64,000 bases of DNA from 21-14-0-10-47-8 sp966211795 (GCA_966211795.1 CBIHNW010000019.1:1-64000); one strand, 5' to 3'. Counted from the stretch's first letter, positions 34,896 to 43,252 are shown. The notes: generated from the sequence alone by a model not told the origin. Translations and numbers: made by a program.

Positions 34896-36809
34896 TCAAG
34901 TTTGTGGTCCGTGCGAAAGGCCCTGTGTTTTCAACTGCAGCTCTTCTTTCTTCAGTTCCATCAGAGCTTTCATCAGCTCTTCATGTCTGTCAGAACCAGC
35001 GCTGCTTTTCAGTTCCAGAGTCAGCTGTTTTCTTTTCGCGATGATGTTCTGCTCCTTGAGCTTGCGAACACAATCCAAAATCAACTTCGAATCATCACCG
35101 CTGCTGTCAGCTTTGTTTACCAGGATGAGCCACTCTGGATGATCGACGAAGGTTGCGAGAAGACTGACCAATTTATCAAACTTTTCAGGGGCTTGTCTAG
35201 AAACCTCTGCAGCTCTTGTCAGCACTTCACGAACACCCTTCGTCGGGATCTCTTCCAAAGACTGTGCCTGACTGAACAACATGAAGTTGGCATGGTTTTT
35301 CAATACAAGCCCTAGCAACAGGATCTCTGCCTGCGAAGCACCCTTTAATTGGATCTGATCACGAGAATCTTCGGTTAATGGCTTCGAAAGGTCTGGACCT
35401 GACGGCTGGTGAGAATTTTGCATCGGAGCCATTGCAACTGTATTTTGCGAGGTAAAATTTCGCTGGTTCCTGGGCTCGACAGGCCCTTTCTGCCCAAAGT
35501 CATTTCGCGTCTGAGTCAGTGCTTCACGCAACCATTTCTCATCAACCGACATTTTCCCAGCTGCTTCTCGCAAATAGAGCTGCTTCAGTCGCTGATCCTG
35601 GATGGCACCAAAGATCGGCTGCAACATGGTGCTGATTTTCACTTTTTCTGACGCTTCCCCGCGGTATCCTTGCAACCACATTCCCAAAATCATGGAAAAA
35701 AGGTCAGGGGCTTCGGCGACAAGCTTTTTCAGAGCTTCTGCTCCATTTGCCTTCACGTAATCATCAGGATCTTGGTCATCTGGCAGCACCAAACCCTTGG
35801 GATAGACATCAGCTCCTAATAACAGCGGCAAACTGCGCTCGGCGGCTTCCCGTCCTGCGCTGTCACCATCAAATAGGACCACAATATTCTTCGTAATTCG
35901 GTTTAAAAGCCGCCCATGATCCGCTGTCAGCGCGGTTCCCATGGTGGCCACCACATTTGTGATCCCAGCCTGATAAAGGGAAACAAGGTCCATGTAGCCT
36001 TCAACCACGATGGCCTGGTCTTCGCTGCGAATGAACTTTGCTGTTTGCGACAGTCCGTAAAGGACTTTGCTTTTATGAAAAACCGGGGTCTCGGGTGAGT
36101 TGAGATATTTCGGTTCACCCTGAGCAATGATCCGACCACCAAAGGCAATCGCATCCCCCATCATCGAGAAAATAGGAAAGATCAAACGCTCACGAAAGAT
36201 GTCAAAGTAGCCACTCTTACCACCCGATCGCGCTTTGACCAGCCGAGCTTCTTCCGCTAGCGGCATGGGGACGTTTTTACTCTCGAGATTGGCGACCAAA
36301 CCATCCCACTCTTCAAGGGCGTAACCGATTTGAAAAGTGTCTATGATCTGGTCAGTGAGACCGCGTTTGCGCGCATATTCCCGCACCGGATGAGTCGCCG
36401 GTAGCTTCTTGAAATTGTCATAAAAATACTGCGCGGCCATTTTGTTCACGCGCGTGAGCAGCTTTTTTTTCTGCGCCACCACGTCTTGCTTCGACGCTTC
36501 TTCCGGATTCATTTGCGGCATTGGAATCTGCGCGCGCGAAGCTAAAAATTCAATCGCTTCACGGAAGGACATGCCGTTGTACTGCTGCAAGAAAGTAAAA
36601 ATATTTCCTTTCTTGTGACAGCCGAAGCAGTTGTAGACTTGTTTGGATTCCGAAACAGAAAAGCTCGGCGTCTTTTCCGGATGATCCGGAAACGGACAGC
36701 GACCCATCAGGCCACCGCCTGCGGGCTTCAATTGAGTGTGCTGAGAGATGATGTCGACGATGTTATTCGCCTCACTCACCCTCTCGATAAACTCGGGAGT
36801 GAACTTCAA
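34896..36809 (-). CDS. dnaG: DNA primase DnaG
   Basis: 637 residues. N-terminal zinc-binding domain with Cys38, His43, Cys61 and Cys64 (RCPFPDH ... CFGC). The RNA polymerase core and TOPRIM acids (VVEGYMD; VLFDGDSAGREA) are intact. The C-terminal ~150 residues form the helicase-interaction region. The start is TTG (36809) because the protein begins KFTPEFIERV as in other primases and there is no upstream ATG; this weak start may help keep primase low. Lies 27 bp after yqeY and 97 bp before rpoD. Confidence 0.97.
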   Translation of the reverse strand: MKFTPEFIERVSEANNIVDIISQHTQLKPAGGGLMGRCPFPDHPEKTPSFSVSESKQVYNCFGCHKKGNIFTFLQQYNGMSFREAIEFLASRAQIPMPQMNPEEASKQDVVAQKKKLLTRVNKMAAQYFYDNFKKLPATHPVREYARKRGLTDQIIDTFQIGYALEEWDGLVANLESKNVPMPLAEEARLVKARSGGKSGYFDIFRERLIFPIFSMMGDAIAFGGRIIAQGEPKYLNSPETPVFHKSKVLYGLSQTAKFIRSEDQAIVVEGYMDLVSLYQAGITNVVATMGTALTADHGRLLNRITKNIVVLFDGDSAGREAAERSLPLLLGADVYPKGLVLPDDQDPDDYVKANGAEALKKLVAEAPDLFSMILGMWLQGYRGEASEKVKISTMLQPIFGAIQDQRLKQLYLREAAGKMSVDEKWLREALTQTRNDFGQKGPVEPRNQRNFTSQNTVAMAPMQNSHQPSGPDLSKPLTEDSRDQIQLKGASQAEILLLGLVLKNHANFMLFSQAQSLEEIPTKGVREVLTRAAEVSRQAPEKFDKLVSLLATFVDHPEWLILVNKADSSGDDSKLILDCVRKLKEQNIIAKRKQLTLELKSSAGSDRHEELMKALMELKKEELQLKTQGLSHGPQT

Positions 36810-36836
36810 AGCCTAACCCCTGTTTCGGATTTCAGT

Positions 36837-37283
36837 TTAAGACAATTTCGATTTGATCGCTTCGCTGACCAGTTTGTTGTCGGCAGCGCCCGCGGTCTTC
36901 GCGATCACGGCCTTCATCACCGATCCCATATCTTTGATCGAAGACGCTTTGGTCTCGGCGATCACTTCGGCCACGATCTTTTCGATCTGCTCTTTGGACA
37001 TCTGAGCCGGCAAATAGGTTTCGATGATTTTCAGTTCAGCCGCTTCTTTGTCGACCAGATCCTGGCGATTCGCAGCCTGATATTGATCGATGGATTCTTT
37101 GCGCTGCTTCACCATTTTTTTAATCACGCTCATGACATCGTCGCCCGTGATCGGATTGGGGCGCACTTCGATTTCGCGATTTTTGATCGCCGCCTGTAGA
37201 AAACGAATCGCTTCAAGACGAACCTGGTCTTTTTCGCGCATAGCGGTTTTCATGTCGTTCATGATTTTTTCTCGGATTTCCAT
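36837..37283 (-). CDS. yqeY: GatB/YqeY-domain protein
   Basis: 148 residues, fully a YqeY domain (MKTAMREKDQVRLEAIRFL near the start, QRKESIDQYQAANRQDL in the middle). The domain is shared with the tRNA-binding tail of GatB, and the free-standing protein is thought to act in tRNA-dependent amidation or tRNA binding. The start at 37283 is set by GAGGAGG five bases upstream, removing a 10-residue extension. Its place between rpsU and dnaG is seen in several bacterial lineages. Confidence 0.92.
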   Translation of the reverse strand: MEIREKIMNDMKTAMREKDQVRLEAIRFLQAAIKNREIEVRPNPITGDDVMSVIKKMVKQRKESIDQYQAANRQDLVDKEAAELKIIETYLPAQMSKEQIEKIVAEVIAETKASSIKDMGSVMKAVIAKTAGAADNKLVSEAIKSKLS

Positions 37284-37342
37284 GGGTTCCTCCTCGTCAA
37301 AACTGGTCATCAAACCGTGGTCTGTAAAGCAGACCCTTTGTT

Positions 37343-37371
37343 AATCTAGCTTAACTGCTGCCCTGACTGAA
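37343..37371 (-). promoter_or_regulatory. Putative internal promoter for yqeY-dnaG-rpoD
   Basis: On the minus strand TTCAGT (37366-37371), 17 bases, TAGATT (37343-37348). It lies after the rpsU terminator and about 60 bases before yqeY, so it could transcribe the operon when the terminator stops readthrough. A GGTCTG/CAGACC hairpin (37319-37335) follows in the leader. Confidence 0.45.
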
Positions 37372-37418
37372 TTGCCAGACCCAGCAGCTCAAGTTGCTTG
37401 TTGAATTGTGGGTGCAAG

Positions 37419-37453
37419 AAAAAAAAGGGAAACCGCCGGTCAGCGATCTCCCT
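37419..37453 (-). terminator. Terminator/attenuator after rpsU
   Basis: AGGGA (449-453 side, minus strand) pairs with TCCCT (426-430 side), enclosing an ACCGGCGGT core, followed by eight T on the minus strand. It sits just downstream of the rpsU stop, as the attenuator between rpsU and dnaG does in Escherichia coli, so rpsU message should exceed dnaG-rpoD message. Confidence 0.75.
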
Positions 37454-37478
37454 CTTTTAAATTTGATCCATTCAAAAA

Positions 37479-37679
37479 TTAATCGCCGAAGCTACGACGA
37501 GATTTTTTCATCGCGCGTTTGCGAGCTGAAATAGATTTCTTTTTCAGACGAACGCTTGGCTTTTCGAAGTGTTCACGTTTTTTAACTTCGGAAAGGATCC
37601 CGGCTTTTTCACATTGTTTTTTGAAACGACGGAAAGCAGATTCAAAGCTTTCGCCCTCTTTCAATTTAACCATTGCCAT
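37479..37679 (-). CDS. rpsU: 30S ribosomal protein S21
   Basis: 66 residues, very basic, with the S21 signature (FRRFKKQCEKAGILSEVKKR) and the Arg/Lys-rich tail KRAMKKSRRSFGD. Binds 16S rRNA near the anti-SD region. First gene of the macromolecular synthesis operon. An alternative Met sits at codon 3. Confidence 0.97.
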   Translation of the reverse strand: MAMVKLKEGESFESAFRRFKKQCEKAGILSEVKKREHFEKPSVRLKKKSISARKRAMKKSRRSFGD

Positions 37680-37932
37680 GGAATATCACCCGCCCTTCTA
37701 TTTCAGATTTCCGAGCCATCAATTCAAGCAGGTTTCGGAACTTTCGTTCTAGAAATTGCTGCTTGAGTGTCACAAAGACAGGCAACTCATAAAGAAGATG
37801 CGTGTTCTGGGAACTTGGTCAGATCGGGAGTGTATATCAGAGCAATCCTGGTTTTTCCAATGGATTTCATGGCTTCGAGACTCTAGAATATGAAAATATG
37901 CTGAAATACCGTGCATTTGGTCAGAGAGAAGC

Positions 37933-38400
37933 ATGAAGTCTCACGAATTTTGGATGCAAAAAGCCCTGAAATTGGCCGAAAAGGCCGCCAGTCGCGGCGA
38001 AGTCCCGGTCGGCGCCATCATTGTTCGAGACGATGAAAAAGTCAGTTCTGCCAGCAATCGGCGAGAAGAATGGCACACTCCGTTAGGACATGCCGAGCTG
38101 ATCGCCCTGCAACGGGCTTCACAATCTTTGAAAGCTTGGCGACTTTTGGGCTGCACTCTTTACGTGACGCTTGAACCCTGCGTGATGTGCGCCGGAGCCT
38201 TGGTGCAAGCCCGGGTCGACCAGGTGGTCTACGGTGCGCATGATCCCAAAGGCGGCGGTCTGAAATCCCTTTACCAGATCGGAACGGACCCAAGACTGAA
38301 TCATCGCTTTGAATTGATTGGCGGGGTCATGGAACAAGAATGCTCGCAAGTCTTAAAAGATTTTTTTAAACTGAAACGACAAAAAGGAGCCGTCTTATGA
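37933..38400 (+). CDS. tadA: tRNA-specific adenosine deaminase TadA
   Basis: 155 residues. Zinc site HAE (His53-Glu55) and PCVMC (Cys83, Cys86) mark the cytidine/adenosine deaminase fold, and VYGAHDPKGGGLKSL fits TadA, which makes inosine at the wobble base of tRNA-Arg(ACG). Normal length. Its last bases overlap the next small exported gene in ATGA. Confidence 0.95.
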   Translation: MKSHEFWMQKALKLAEKAASRGEVPVGAIIVRDDEKVSSASNRREEWHTPLGHAELIALQRASQSLKAWRLLGCTLYVTLEPCVMCAGALVQARVDQVVYGAHDPKGGGLKSLYQIGTDPRLNHRFELIGGVMEQECSQVLKDFFKLKRQKGAVL

Positions 38401-38672
38401 AAACGATTCTTTTATCTTTGGTTCTCGTCATCGCATCGGCCGCGCACGCCGATGGCCCCGAGTGCACGCAAGAGGGACGGGAAAAGTGGCTCAAGTCTGA
38501 CCAGATGAAATCAAAAGCCGAGATGATGGGTTATAAGATCAAAAAATTCATGACGCTGGAAAAATGTTTCGAAATCACCGGCGAGCTGAACGGGAAGAAA
38601 GTCGTTCATTACTTTAATCCCGTCGACGGTTCATTGGTCAGCGTGCCGACGGCAGCGCCAGCCAAGAAATAA
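38397..38672 (+). CDS. Small exported PepSY-like protein
   Basis: 91 residues with a signal peptide (to AAHAD, about residue 19). The mature domain (EKWLKSDQMKSKAEMMGYKI, then KCFEITGELNGKKVVHYFNP) resembles a single PepSY unit: a helix then a three-stranded sheet ending in VDGSLV. PepSY domains often inhibit or modulate proteases or bind small partners. Two Cys may pair. Coupled to tadA by a 4-nt overlap, which looks like a chance of gene packing rather than shared function. Confidence 0.75.
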   Translation: MKTILLSLVLVIASAAHADGPECTQEGREKWLKSDQMKSKAEMMGYKIKKFMTLEKCFEITGELNGKKVVHYFNPVDGSLVSVPTAAPAKK

Positions 38673-38684
38673 TCGCCCCTCAAT

Positions 38685-39800
38685 CTAGGGTTTTAAACTT
38701 TGCAGGATGTCCTGGGCGAACTCCTTATTGCCGTCTTTCTGCAGGATCGCGATGCACCGGTAAGTCCAATCGGTGCTTTGATCATTTTTGAAGAGTTCCA
38801 GAATTCTCTGCACGTAGGCCGCCTGTGATCCCAAGAATGTCGGATACAACGTCTGCCACTGCTGCAGGATCTGGTGCATATCGGCCGTCGTCAGGTTCAA
38901 GCATTCGACCTGCTCGAAGAAGCCCGGCACCAACAAAGTTGGAAATTGGTAAGCCAACATTTTGATTTCCTCTTGGCTTGCGACCAAATTAGCCAGGTGA
39001 TTCAATTTTTTCGCAAATGGCTGTCCGGCAAATGATCCCGCTCCACCCACTTCAAATTCAAAAAAATTTGAAGAGTAGTCGCCCATGCCTTCATTGAATT
39101 TGTGCCAAATGATTTGCATCATGGTTTTCTGGGCCGCGGGGGATTGCATTTCTAGACTCAGGAAAAGTCTGTGGAAATCATTCAGATCCATCAGCTTGGC
39201 CACGTCTCCCATCAGCCATTCCAGTTTGTGAGCCAACGCCAGCTTTTGTTTGTCGCTCCACTGTTGAACTGGAACAAGATTGTAAATTGCCGCGACATCA
39301 ATTGGGAGTTCGGCCGAAACACTGTCTCCGGTTTGGGCCACAGTGCCGTAAAGAATCATCGACTCTGAAACAATCTCTGGAAACAAAGGTAGAGATCCGT
39401 TTCCGGTTTGGTAGCCAAAATTTTGCTCGATGGCAAAGGTGACCTCGCCGCCAAAGGTGGATTTGGCGACGGCATCAACGTGCGATTGGCCGGCGGCCTG
39501 CTGAACGCGGATGTGGACTTGCATGGGTTGCTGCAAATCAATTTTGTATTTGGATAACAACAATCCGCAGCCTTCGCCGTCTTGGTGAACCAAACTGGTT
39601 TTGGCGATGATGCTTTCGCTCGCGGGCGTTCCCCCGAATCGTCCGTGCGCCGGCAGTCCGGGATCGTAGGTTGCCGAAATGATTTCTTCGATCTTCAGCT
39701 GGCCCGAACATTGAATCTTCAGGTCATTTGTTGTGACGGCCCCGGCCTGCGATTGCAAACCCAGCCAGGCCAGGGAGACGATGACGATTAATTTTTTCAC
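38685..39800 (-). CDS. Exported protein of unknown function, divergent from a LysR gene
   Basis: 371 residues, starting at GTG with AAAGGAG upstream (AAAGGAGAATATC then GTG). Signal peptide to about residue 21 (SQAGAV). The first half is beta-rich; the second half (about 190-371) is helical with repeats of ~35 residues of TPR/HEAT character. No known family recognised. It faces a LysR regulator with a shared 105-bp promoter region holding a perfect palindrome, a layout in which the LysR protein often controls the divergent gene. Confidence 0.65.
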   Translation of the reverse strand: MKKLIVIVSLAWLGLQSQAGAVTTNDLKIQCSGQLKIEEIISATYDPGLPAHGRFGGTPASESIIAKTSLVHQDGEGCGLLLSKYKIDLQQPMQVHIRVQQAAGQSHVDAVAKSTFGGEVTFAIEQNFGYQTGNGSLPLFPEIVSESMILYGTVAQTGDSVSAELPIDVAAIYNLVPVQQWSDKQKLALAHKLEWLMGDVAKLMDLNDFHRLFLSLEMQSPAAQKTMMQIIWHKFNEGMGDYSSNFFEFEVGGAGSFAGQPFAKKLNHLANLVASQEEIKMLAYQFPTLLVPGFFEQVECLNLTTADMHQILQQWQTLYPTFLGSQAAYVQRILELFKNDQSTDWTYRCIAILQKDGNKEFAQDILQSLKP

Positions 39801-39878
39801 GATATTCTCCTTTCAAGAGATGTTGTCGATGGCGCACTTGTAAAGAAATTACGCCTAGCAGTAAAACCGATTGTTTTT

Positions 39879-39888
39879 ATCAATTGAT
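39879..39888. promoter_or_regulatory. Palindrome in the LysR/exported-protein divergent promoter
   Basis: ATCAATTGAT is a perfect 10-bp palindrome, followed by the near-palindrome GATTAAATTAATC that reaches almost to the LysR ATG. LysR regulators bind such AT-rich dyads (T-N11-A type), so this is a fair operator candidate. Confidence 0.45.
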
Positions 39889-39905
39889 CGATTAAATTAA
39901 TCATC

Positions 39906-40760
39906 ATGAGTCTTTCGTCATTGTCCTTGGACGCCTTTTACACCTGTGCACAGCTGGCCCATTTCACCCGGGCCGCCGAGCGACTGAACATCACGCAGTC
40001 AGCCCTTTCCCAACGAATTAAAAACCTGGAAGATGAATTGGGTCTAACACTCTTCATTCGTGACCGAGCCGGATTGAAGCTCACGGAAGCCGGCGAGCGT
40101 TTGCTTCGTTATTGCCAAACCAAGGAAGCTCTCGAGCAAGAGGTGCTAACGGGCATTCAGGGCTCGCAAAGTCAGGGAGAAAAAATTCAAGGCGTGATTC
40201 GAATTGGGGGGTATTCGTCGGTGACCAGATCCTTGCTTTTGCCGGCTCTGAAAAAGCTGGTCCGAAAACATCCGGTTCAATTGAAAGTCGTCACCCGCGA
40301 ATTGTACGAACTGCCGCGACTGTTTCAATCCGGCGAGATTGATTTCATGCTTTTGGATCACACCTTTGAAAAAGATGGTGTGGCTGCAGAAGTCTTGGGA
40401 CACGAAAAAAACGTGCTGGTGCAAAAAAAGGATTACCAAGGTCCCGAAGTTTTCTTAGATCATGATGAGGAAGACACCACCACTTTGCGTTTCTTCAAAG
40501 GCAAAAACAAATCCGAAGTCCGCCGTCATTATCTGGACGACGTCCAAGGCATCATCGACGGCGTGCGCATGGGTTGGGGTAAAGCTGTTTTGCCCTCTCA
40601 TTTGGTGCAAGAATATTCCGATATCGAAGTCCTTGATGCCAAACGAGTTCTGCAAAATCCCGTGGTCTTGCATTTCTACCAGCAACCCTTCTACACAAAA
40701 CTTCATCAAGAAGTTCAGAACCTGTTAAAAACTGAAATTCCGTCTCTACTCGGAAATTAA
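39906..40760 (+). CDS. LysR-family transcriptional regulator (ArgP-like)
   Basis: 284 residues. The N-terminal winged HTH (FTRAAERLNITQSALSQRIK) is a classic LysR domain; the rest is the periplasmic-binding-protein-like effector domain. Overall spacing and C-terminal layout are closest to ArgP/LysG regulators, but the effector is not known. No SD site precedes the ATG, and the AT-rich dyad sits directly upstream, so the leader must be short. Confidence 0.88.
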   Translation: MSLSSLSLDAFYTCAQLAHFTRAAERLNITQSALSQRIKNLEDELGLTLFIRDRAGLKLTEAGERLLRYCQTKEALEQEVLTGIQGSQSQGEKIQGVIRIGGYSSVTRSLLLPALKKLVRKHPVQLKVVTRELYELPRLFQSGEIDFMLLDHTFEKDGVAAEVLGHEKNVLVQKKDYQGPEVFLDHDEEDTTTLRFFKGKNKSEVRRHYLDDVQGIIDGVRMGWGKAVLPSHLVQEYSDIEVLDAKRVLQNPVVLHFYQQPFYTKLHQEVQNLLKTEIPSLLGN

Positions 40761-40834
40761 ATTCCCACCACCCACTGCAGCCCGACAATGGCACGGCCAT
40801 TGCTCTGTTTGAGATGTCTAAACCGGAGGTTGTT

Positions 40835-40987
40835 ATGACTGCAAAAAAACAAAATACCCAGCACAAACAAAAGCCAGTGCAGCAAGCACGGGGAAAGAAC
40901 CTGCGCGCGAAGATCATTCAATCGGAAGAATATGGTGAGGATTTCCGTAGCACGCACCAGGGACAAGATGTTCGGACCGAAAAATAA
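40835..40987 (+). CDS. Very small hydrophilic protein (50 residues)
   Basis: ATG at 40835 with GGAGG seven bases upstream (CCGGAGGTTGTTATG). The product starts MTAKKQNTQHKQ and ends QGQDVRTEK; it is Gln/Lys-rich, probably disordered, with a short helix (LRAKIIQSEEYGEDF). No family recognised. A CAATGGC/GCCATTG hairpin lies just upstream at the end of the LysR gene, and an ACTGAC/GTCAGT hairpin (40996-41010) follows it. The similar small gene downstream suggests a pair of related stress-type peptides. Confidence 0.6.
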   Translation: MTAKKQNTQHKQKPVQQARGKNLRAKIIQSEEYGEDFRSTHQGQDVRTEK

Positions 40988-41084
40988 AAACTTGCACTGA
41001 CGAAGTCAGTTTCAAATCGGTCGGATTTCCCCGCGGACCTTTGAGGCACACCCCAATGGCCCGCGATGCAAAATGGAGGACATT

Positions 41085-41288
41085 ATGCCAAATGTTTCAA
41101 AAACTTCGCGAACTCAAAATCAGCGAACTGGTTCGATCCATCCCGATTTAGCTCGGGATAATCTGCGCGGCGATATCTCCGGCAGCGAGAATGAAGGGCC
41201 CGCGCACAGTGAGCACGATCATTCTCACAGTTCAAAGGTGAGAAGCCGTTCGACTCACCAGACGAAATACCGCACGCCGATTCGCTAG
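41085..41288 (+). CDS. Small hydrophilic protein (67 residues), unknown
   Basis: Started at 41085 because GGAGG lies five bases upstream; an earlier in-frame ATG at 41073 overlaps that SD. The protein is Ser/His/Asp/Arg-rich and likely disordered (HSEHDHSHSS in the middle, which might bind metal). Composition and SD layout resemble the 50-residue gene at 40835. Its stop lies inside a long hairpin that acts as terminator. Confidence 0.6.
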   Translation: MPNVSKTSRTQNQRTGSIHPDLARDNLRGDISGSENEGPAHSEHDHSHSSKVRSRSTHQTKYRTPIR

Positions 41289-41320
41289 CTTTGTCTCGAC
41301 GAAGCGAGCGGACGTGCGGT
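41269..41320. terminator. Bidirectional hairpin terminator
   Basis: ACCGCACG (41269-41276) pairs with CGTGCGGT (41313-41320), with an inner TCGCT/AGCGA stem. On the plus strand it is followed by a T-rich tract (ATTATTTTTCTTCTTTTTT). It ends the small hydrophilic gene, whose stop it contains, and lies 6 bp from the end of the convergent small exported gene. Confidence 0.7.
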
Positions 41321-41325
41321 GAAAA

Positions 41326-41535
41326 TTATTTTTCTTCTTTTTTATCTTTCATGCATTGGATGAGATCAGCCCCTGTTTTGCCTTCTTCTTTACAGGTCTT
41401 TTTCGCATCCTTGGTCGTCATTTTTGGCTGAACCACCGGTGGCGTTGTCGGCAATGGCACCGGTGGGGTTTTCGGAGTTTGCGCCCCACTGCCGAATGAA
41501 GCCAACAACACACCTAAAATCAAAAATTTTTTCAT
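41326..41535 (-). CDS. Small exported protein (69 residues)
   Basis: Start at 41535 (AAGGA seven bases upstream) gives MKKFLILGVLLASFGSGAQ, a signal peptide. An upstream in-frame extension overlapping the SUI1 gene is rejected. The mature part is a Pro/Thr-rich segment (PKTPPVPLPTTPP) followed by a charged helix with two Cys (KKTCKEEGKTGADLIQCMKD) that could pair. Begins one base after the SUI1 gene. Confidence 0.65.
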   Translation of the reverse strand: MKKFLILGVLLASFGSGAQTPKTPPVPLPTTPPVVQPKMTTKDAKKTCKEEGKTGADLIQCMKDKKEEK

Positions 41536-41536
41536 T

Positions 41537-41896
41537 TTACATTCCTTTGTATTTATAGCCTTTTTTATCGAAGATCGCTTTGATCTGCACGCGTTTGTCG
41601 CCCTGAATTTCGATGATGCCTTCTTTGCCATCCATCAAGTAGGTTCCGCCCGTTCCGCATTTATTTTTAAGCTCTTTGCACAGGTCTTTCAAAAATATTT
41701 CCTGCTTCGGAAGATTATCGATCACCGTGACCGTCTTGCCACCTCTTCCGCTTTTTTCCATGCGAAAGATCGCCACCCAATTCGTACTCTTGACGATCGG
41801 TTCGGGTTCACAGCTGCAATTTTGCTTGAACTCTTTGCACTTTGGGCACTTTTGATCTTTGGGGTCATCGGACCAAACAAGACGCGTATTATTCAT
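41537..41896 (-). CDS. SUI1/eIF1-family translation factor (YciH-like)
   Basis: 119 residues. An N-terminal zinc-ribbon-like region (CPKCKEF... CSCEPE) precedes the SUI1 core, with the family hallmarks SGRGGKTVTVI, KDLCKELKNKCGTGGT and EIQGDKR. In bacteria YciH-type proteins bind the ribosome and influence initiation fidelity. Diverges from the substrate-binding gene at 41999 across 102 bp. Confidence 0.88.
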   Translation of the reverse strand: MNNTRLVWSDDPKDQKCPKCKEFKQNCSCEPEPIVKSTNWVAIFRMEKSGRGGKTVTVIDNLPKQEIFLKDLCKELKNKCGTGGTYLMDGKEGIIEIQGDKRVQIKAIFDKKGYKYKGM

Positions 41897-41998
41897 GGCA
41901 AGAGCTTATCCATTCCCCCAATTCATTGCAATCTTCAGAGCATGGCTGTGATTCAGTACAGATTTACTCGACCTGGGATCTATGATCTTCTGGGCGCA

Positions 41999-42739
41999 AT
42001 GAGAAAGTTCTTCTGGCTGCTCATTCTAATCTTTATCGCCGCCACTGCCGCCGGGGCCGAAGAGCCCAGCTATACCGTTGGCGTTGAAAACATTGATCTC
42101 TCGCCGATCTATTCCGTCAATCCCGCCAGCCAGTCTTATCAAGGCGTCATCCGAGATATTCTGGATCGGTTTGCCGCGAGCGAAAAAATTCGATTCGTTT
42201 ACGTACCTTTGCCGATCCGAAGATTTCAGCTCGAGTATTGGGGAGGCCGTCTGGATTTTGCGTTTCCCGACAACCCCGCGTGGAATCCCGAACCCAAACG
42301 CAATTTGAAAATTCATTACTCTGAACCCGTGTTTTCTTTTCAGGACGCTGTCTTGGTTGCACCGTCCAAGCTTGGACAAGGAATCGAGCAGCTCAAAGCT
42401 CTGGGCACCGTCCGTGGCTATACGCTTTGGAAGTTTCAGTCCCGAGTGGATCAAAAAAAGCTTCGCATCGTGGTGGCGCCGTCCCCCGAATCTTTGGTGG
42501 AAATGGCCCTGACCGGGCATGTCGAGGCCATCAATCTACCGCTGCAGATTGCAAATTTTCATTTACGGAAATTCCAGCACGTGGGAGATCTTGTGCCGGA
42601 TCCCTCATTGCTGCCGATTCAAAACAGTTCGTATTATTTTTCTACGATCCGCCATCCAGAATTAATTAAAAAATTTGATCTGTTTTTAAAAAATGAAGCT
42701 TCAACCATCCGACAAATCAAAAAGGAAAAGGGATTCTAA
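41999..42739 (+). CDS. Periplasmic solute-binding-like (PBPb) protein
   Basis: 246 residues with a signal peptide (MRKFFWLLILIFIAATAAGAEE). The two-lobed solute-binding fold of family 3 (amino-acid type) is suggested by the opening YTVGVENIDLSPIY, the DILDRFAASEKIRFVYVPLP segment and the late hinge. No permease genes adjoin, so it may be a stand-alone sensor or scavenger. The start at 41999 is chosen for the signal peptide; the long upstream frame reads through the divergent SUI1 gene. Confidence 0.7.
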   Translation: MRKFFWLLILIFIAATAAGAEEPSYTVGVENIDLSPIYSVNPASQSYQGVIRDILDRFAASEKIRFVYVPLPIRRFQLEYWGGRLDFAFPDNPAWNPEPKRNLKIHYSEPVFSFQDAVLVAPSKLGQGIEQLKALGTVRGYTLWKFQSRVDQKKLRIVVAPSPESLVEMALTGHVEAINLPLQIANFHLRKFQHVGDLVPDPSLLPIQNSSYYFSTIRHPELIKKFDLFLKNEASTIRQIKKEKGF

Positions 42740-42749
42740 TCTTTCGCTC

Positions 42750-43040
42750 TTAAAATTTTCGGCGATAATAAAGCTTCCCAAAAATTTCGCCGTACAACGA
42801 CGTCAGCACCAGTGCCATCAAGGGAAAGATCGCGGACATTCCGGGATCCCAAAAAAAGAGACAGGCCATCGCCGTCAGGGCCCACAGATTCAGTTTTTGC
42901 ATCAATTCGAAAGTTTTCAACCGAATCAGCTCTTCTCTTTCATCCTTCAGCGTCTTTTTATCAAAGTGCTCAAAAATGAAATAGATCACCACACTGATCA
43001 GGGCCAAGTATCGAATCTGGTTCAGCGTTTCGAGATTCAT
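42750..43040 (-). CDS. Small membrane protein paired with XRE regulator
   Basis: 96 residues with three predicted spans (about 9-25, 50-64, 68-86) and a charged loop (DKKTLKDEREELIRLKTFEL) between the first two. The pattern of a membrane protein of this size following a short XRE-type HTH gene is seen widely in Bacteria and Archaea (DUF2178-like). Overlaps the HTH gene in ATGA (43037-43040), so they are coupled. Perhaps a stress or membrane sensor. Confidence 0.75.
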   Translation of the reverse strand: MNLETLNQIRYLALISVVIYFIFEHFDKKTLKDEREELIRLKTFELMQKLNLWALTAMACLFFWDPGMSAIFPLMALVLTSLYGEIFGKLYYRRKF

Positions 43041-43246
43041 TTGGATCCTTTCAACGAAAAAATATCTTCAACTTTGACGTTCAGAACTTGCGCCAGTTTC
43101 AGGGCGAGCTCGACGCTGGGAACGAATTTTTCAGACTCGATCGAATGAATGGTTTGGCGCGAACATTCGACCTTGTCCGCCAGATCTTGTTGCGTGAGAT
43201 CACCATGGGTCACGCGCATCAGTTTCAGTTTGTTCTGCACCTTCAT
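43037..43246 (-). CDS. XRE-family (Cro/CI-like) transcriptional regulator
   Basis: 69 residues, only an HTH_3 domain (LTQQDLADKVECSRQTIHSI, then PSVELALKLAQVL). Short enough to bind DNA as a dimer with no effector domain. No SD site precedes the ATG, and the predicted -10 (TACATT on the minus strand) ends six bases before it, so the message may be leaderless. The -35 lies inside a palindrome that also overlaps the lepB promoter. Confidence 0.9.
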   Translation of the reverse strand: MKVQNKLKLMRVTHGDLTQQDLADKVECSRQTIHSIESEKFVPSVELALKLAQVLNVKVEDIFSLKGSK

Positions 43247-43252
43247 GTTTTG

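Noticed and set aside
36615..37199. 194-codon plus-strand frame across the dnaG-yqeY junction
   Set aside because: Antisense to two conserved genes; no SD site and no domain.
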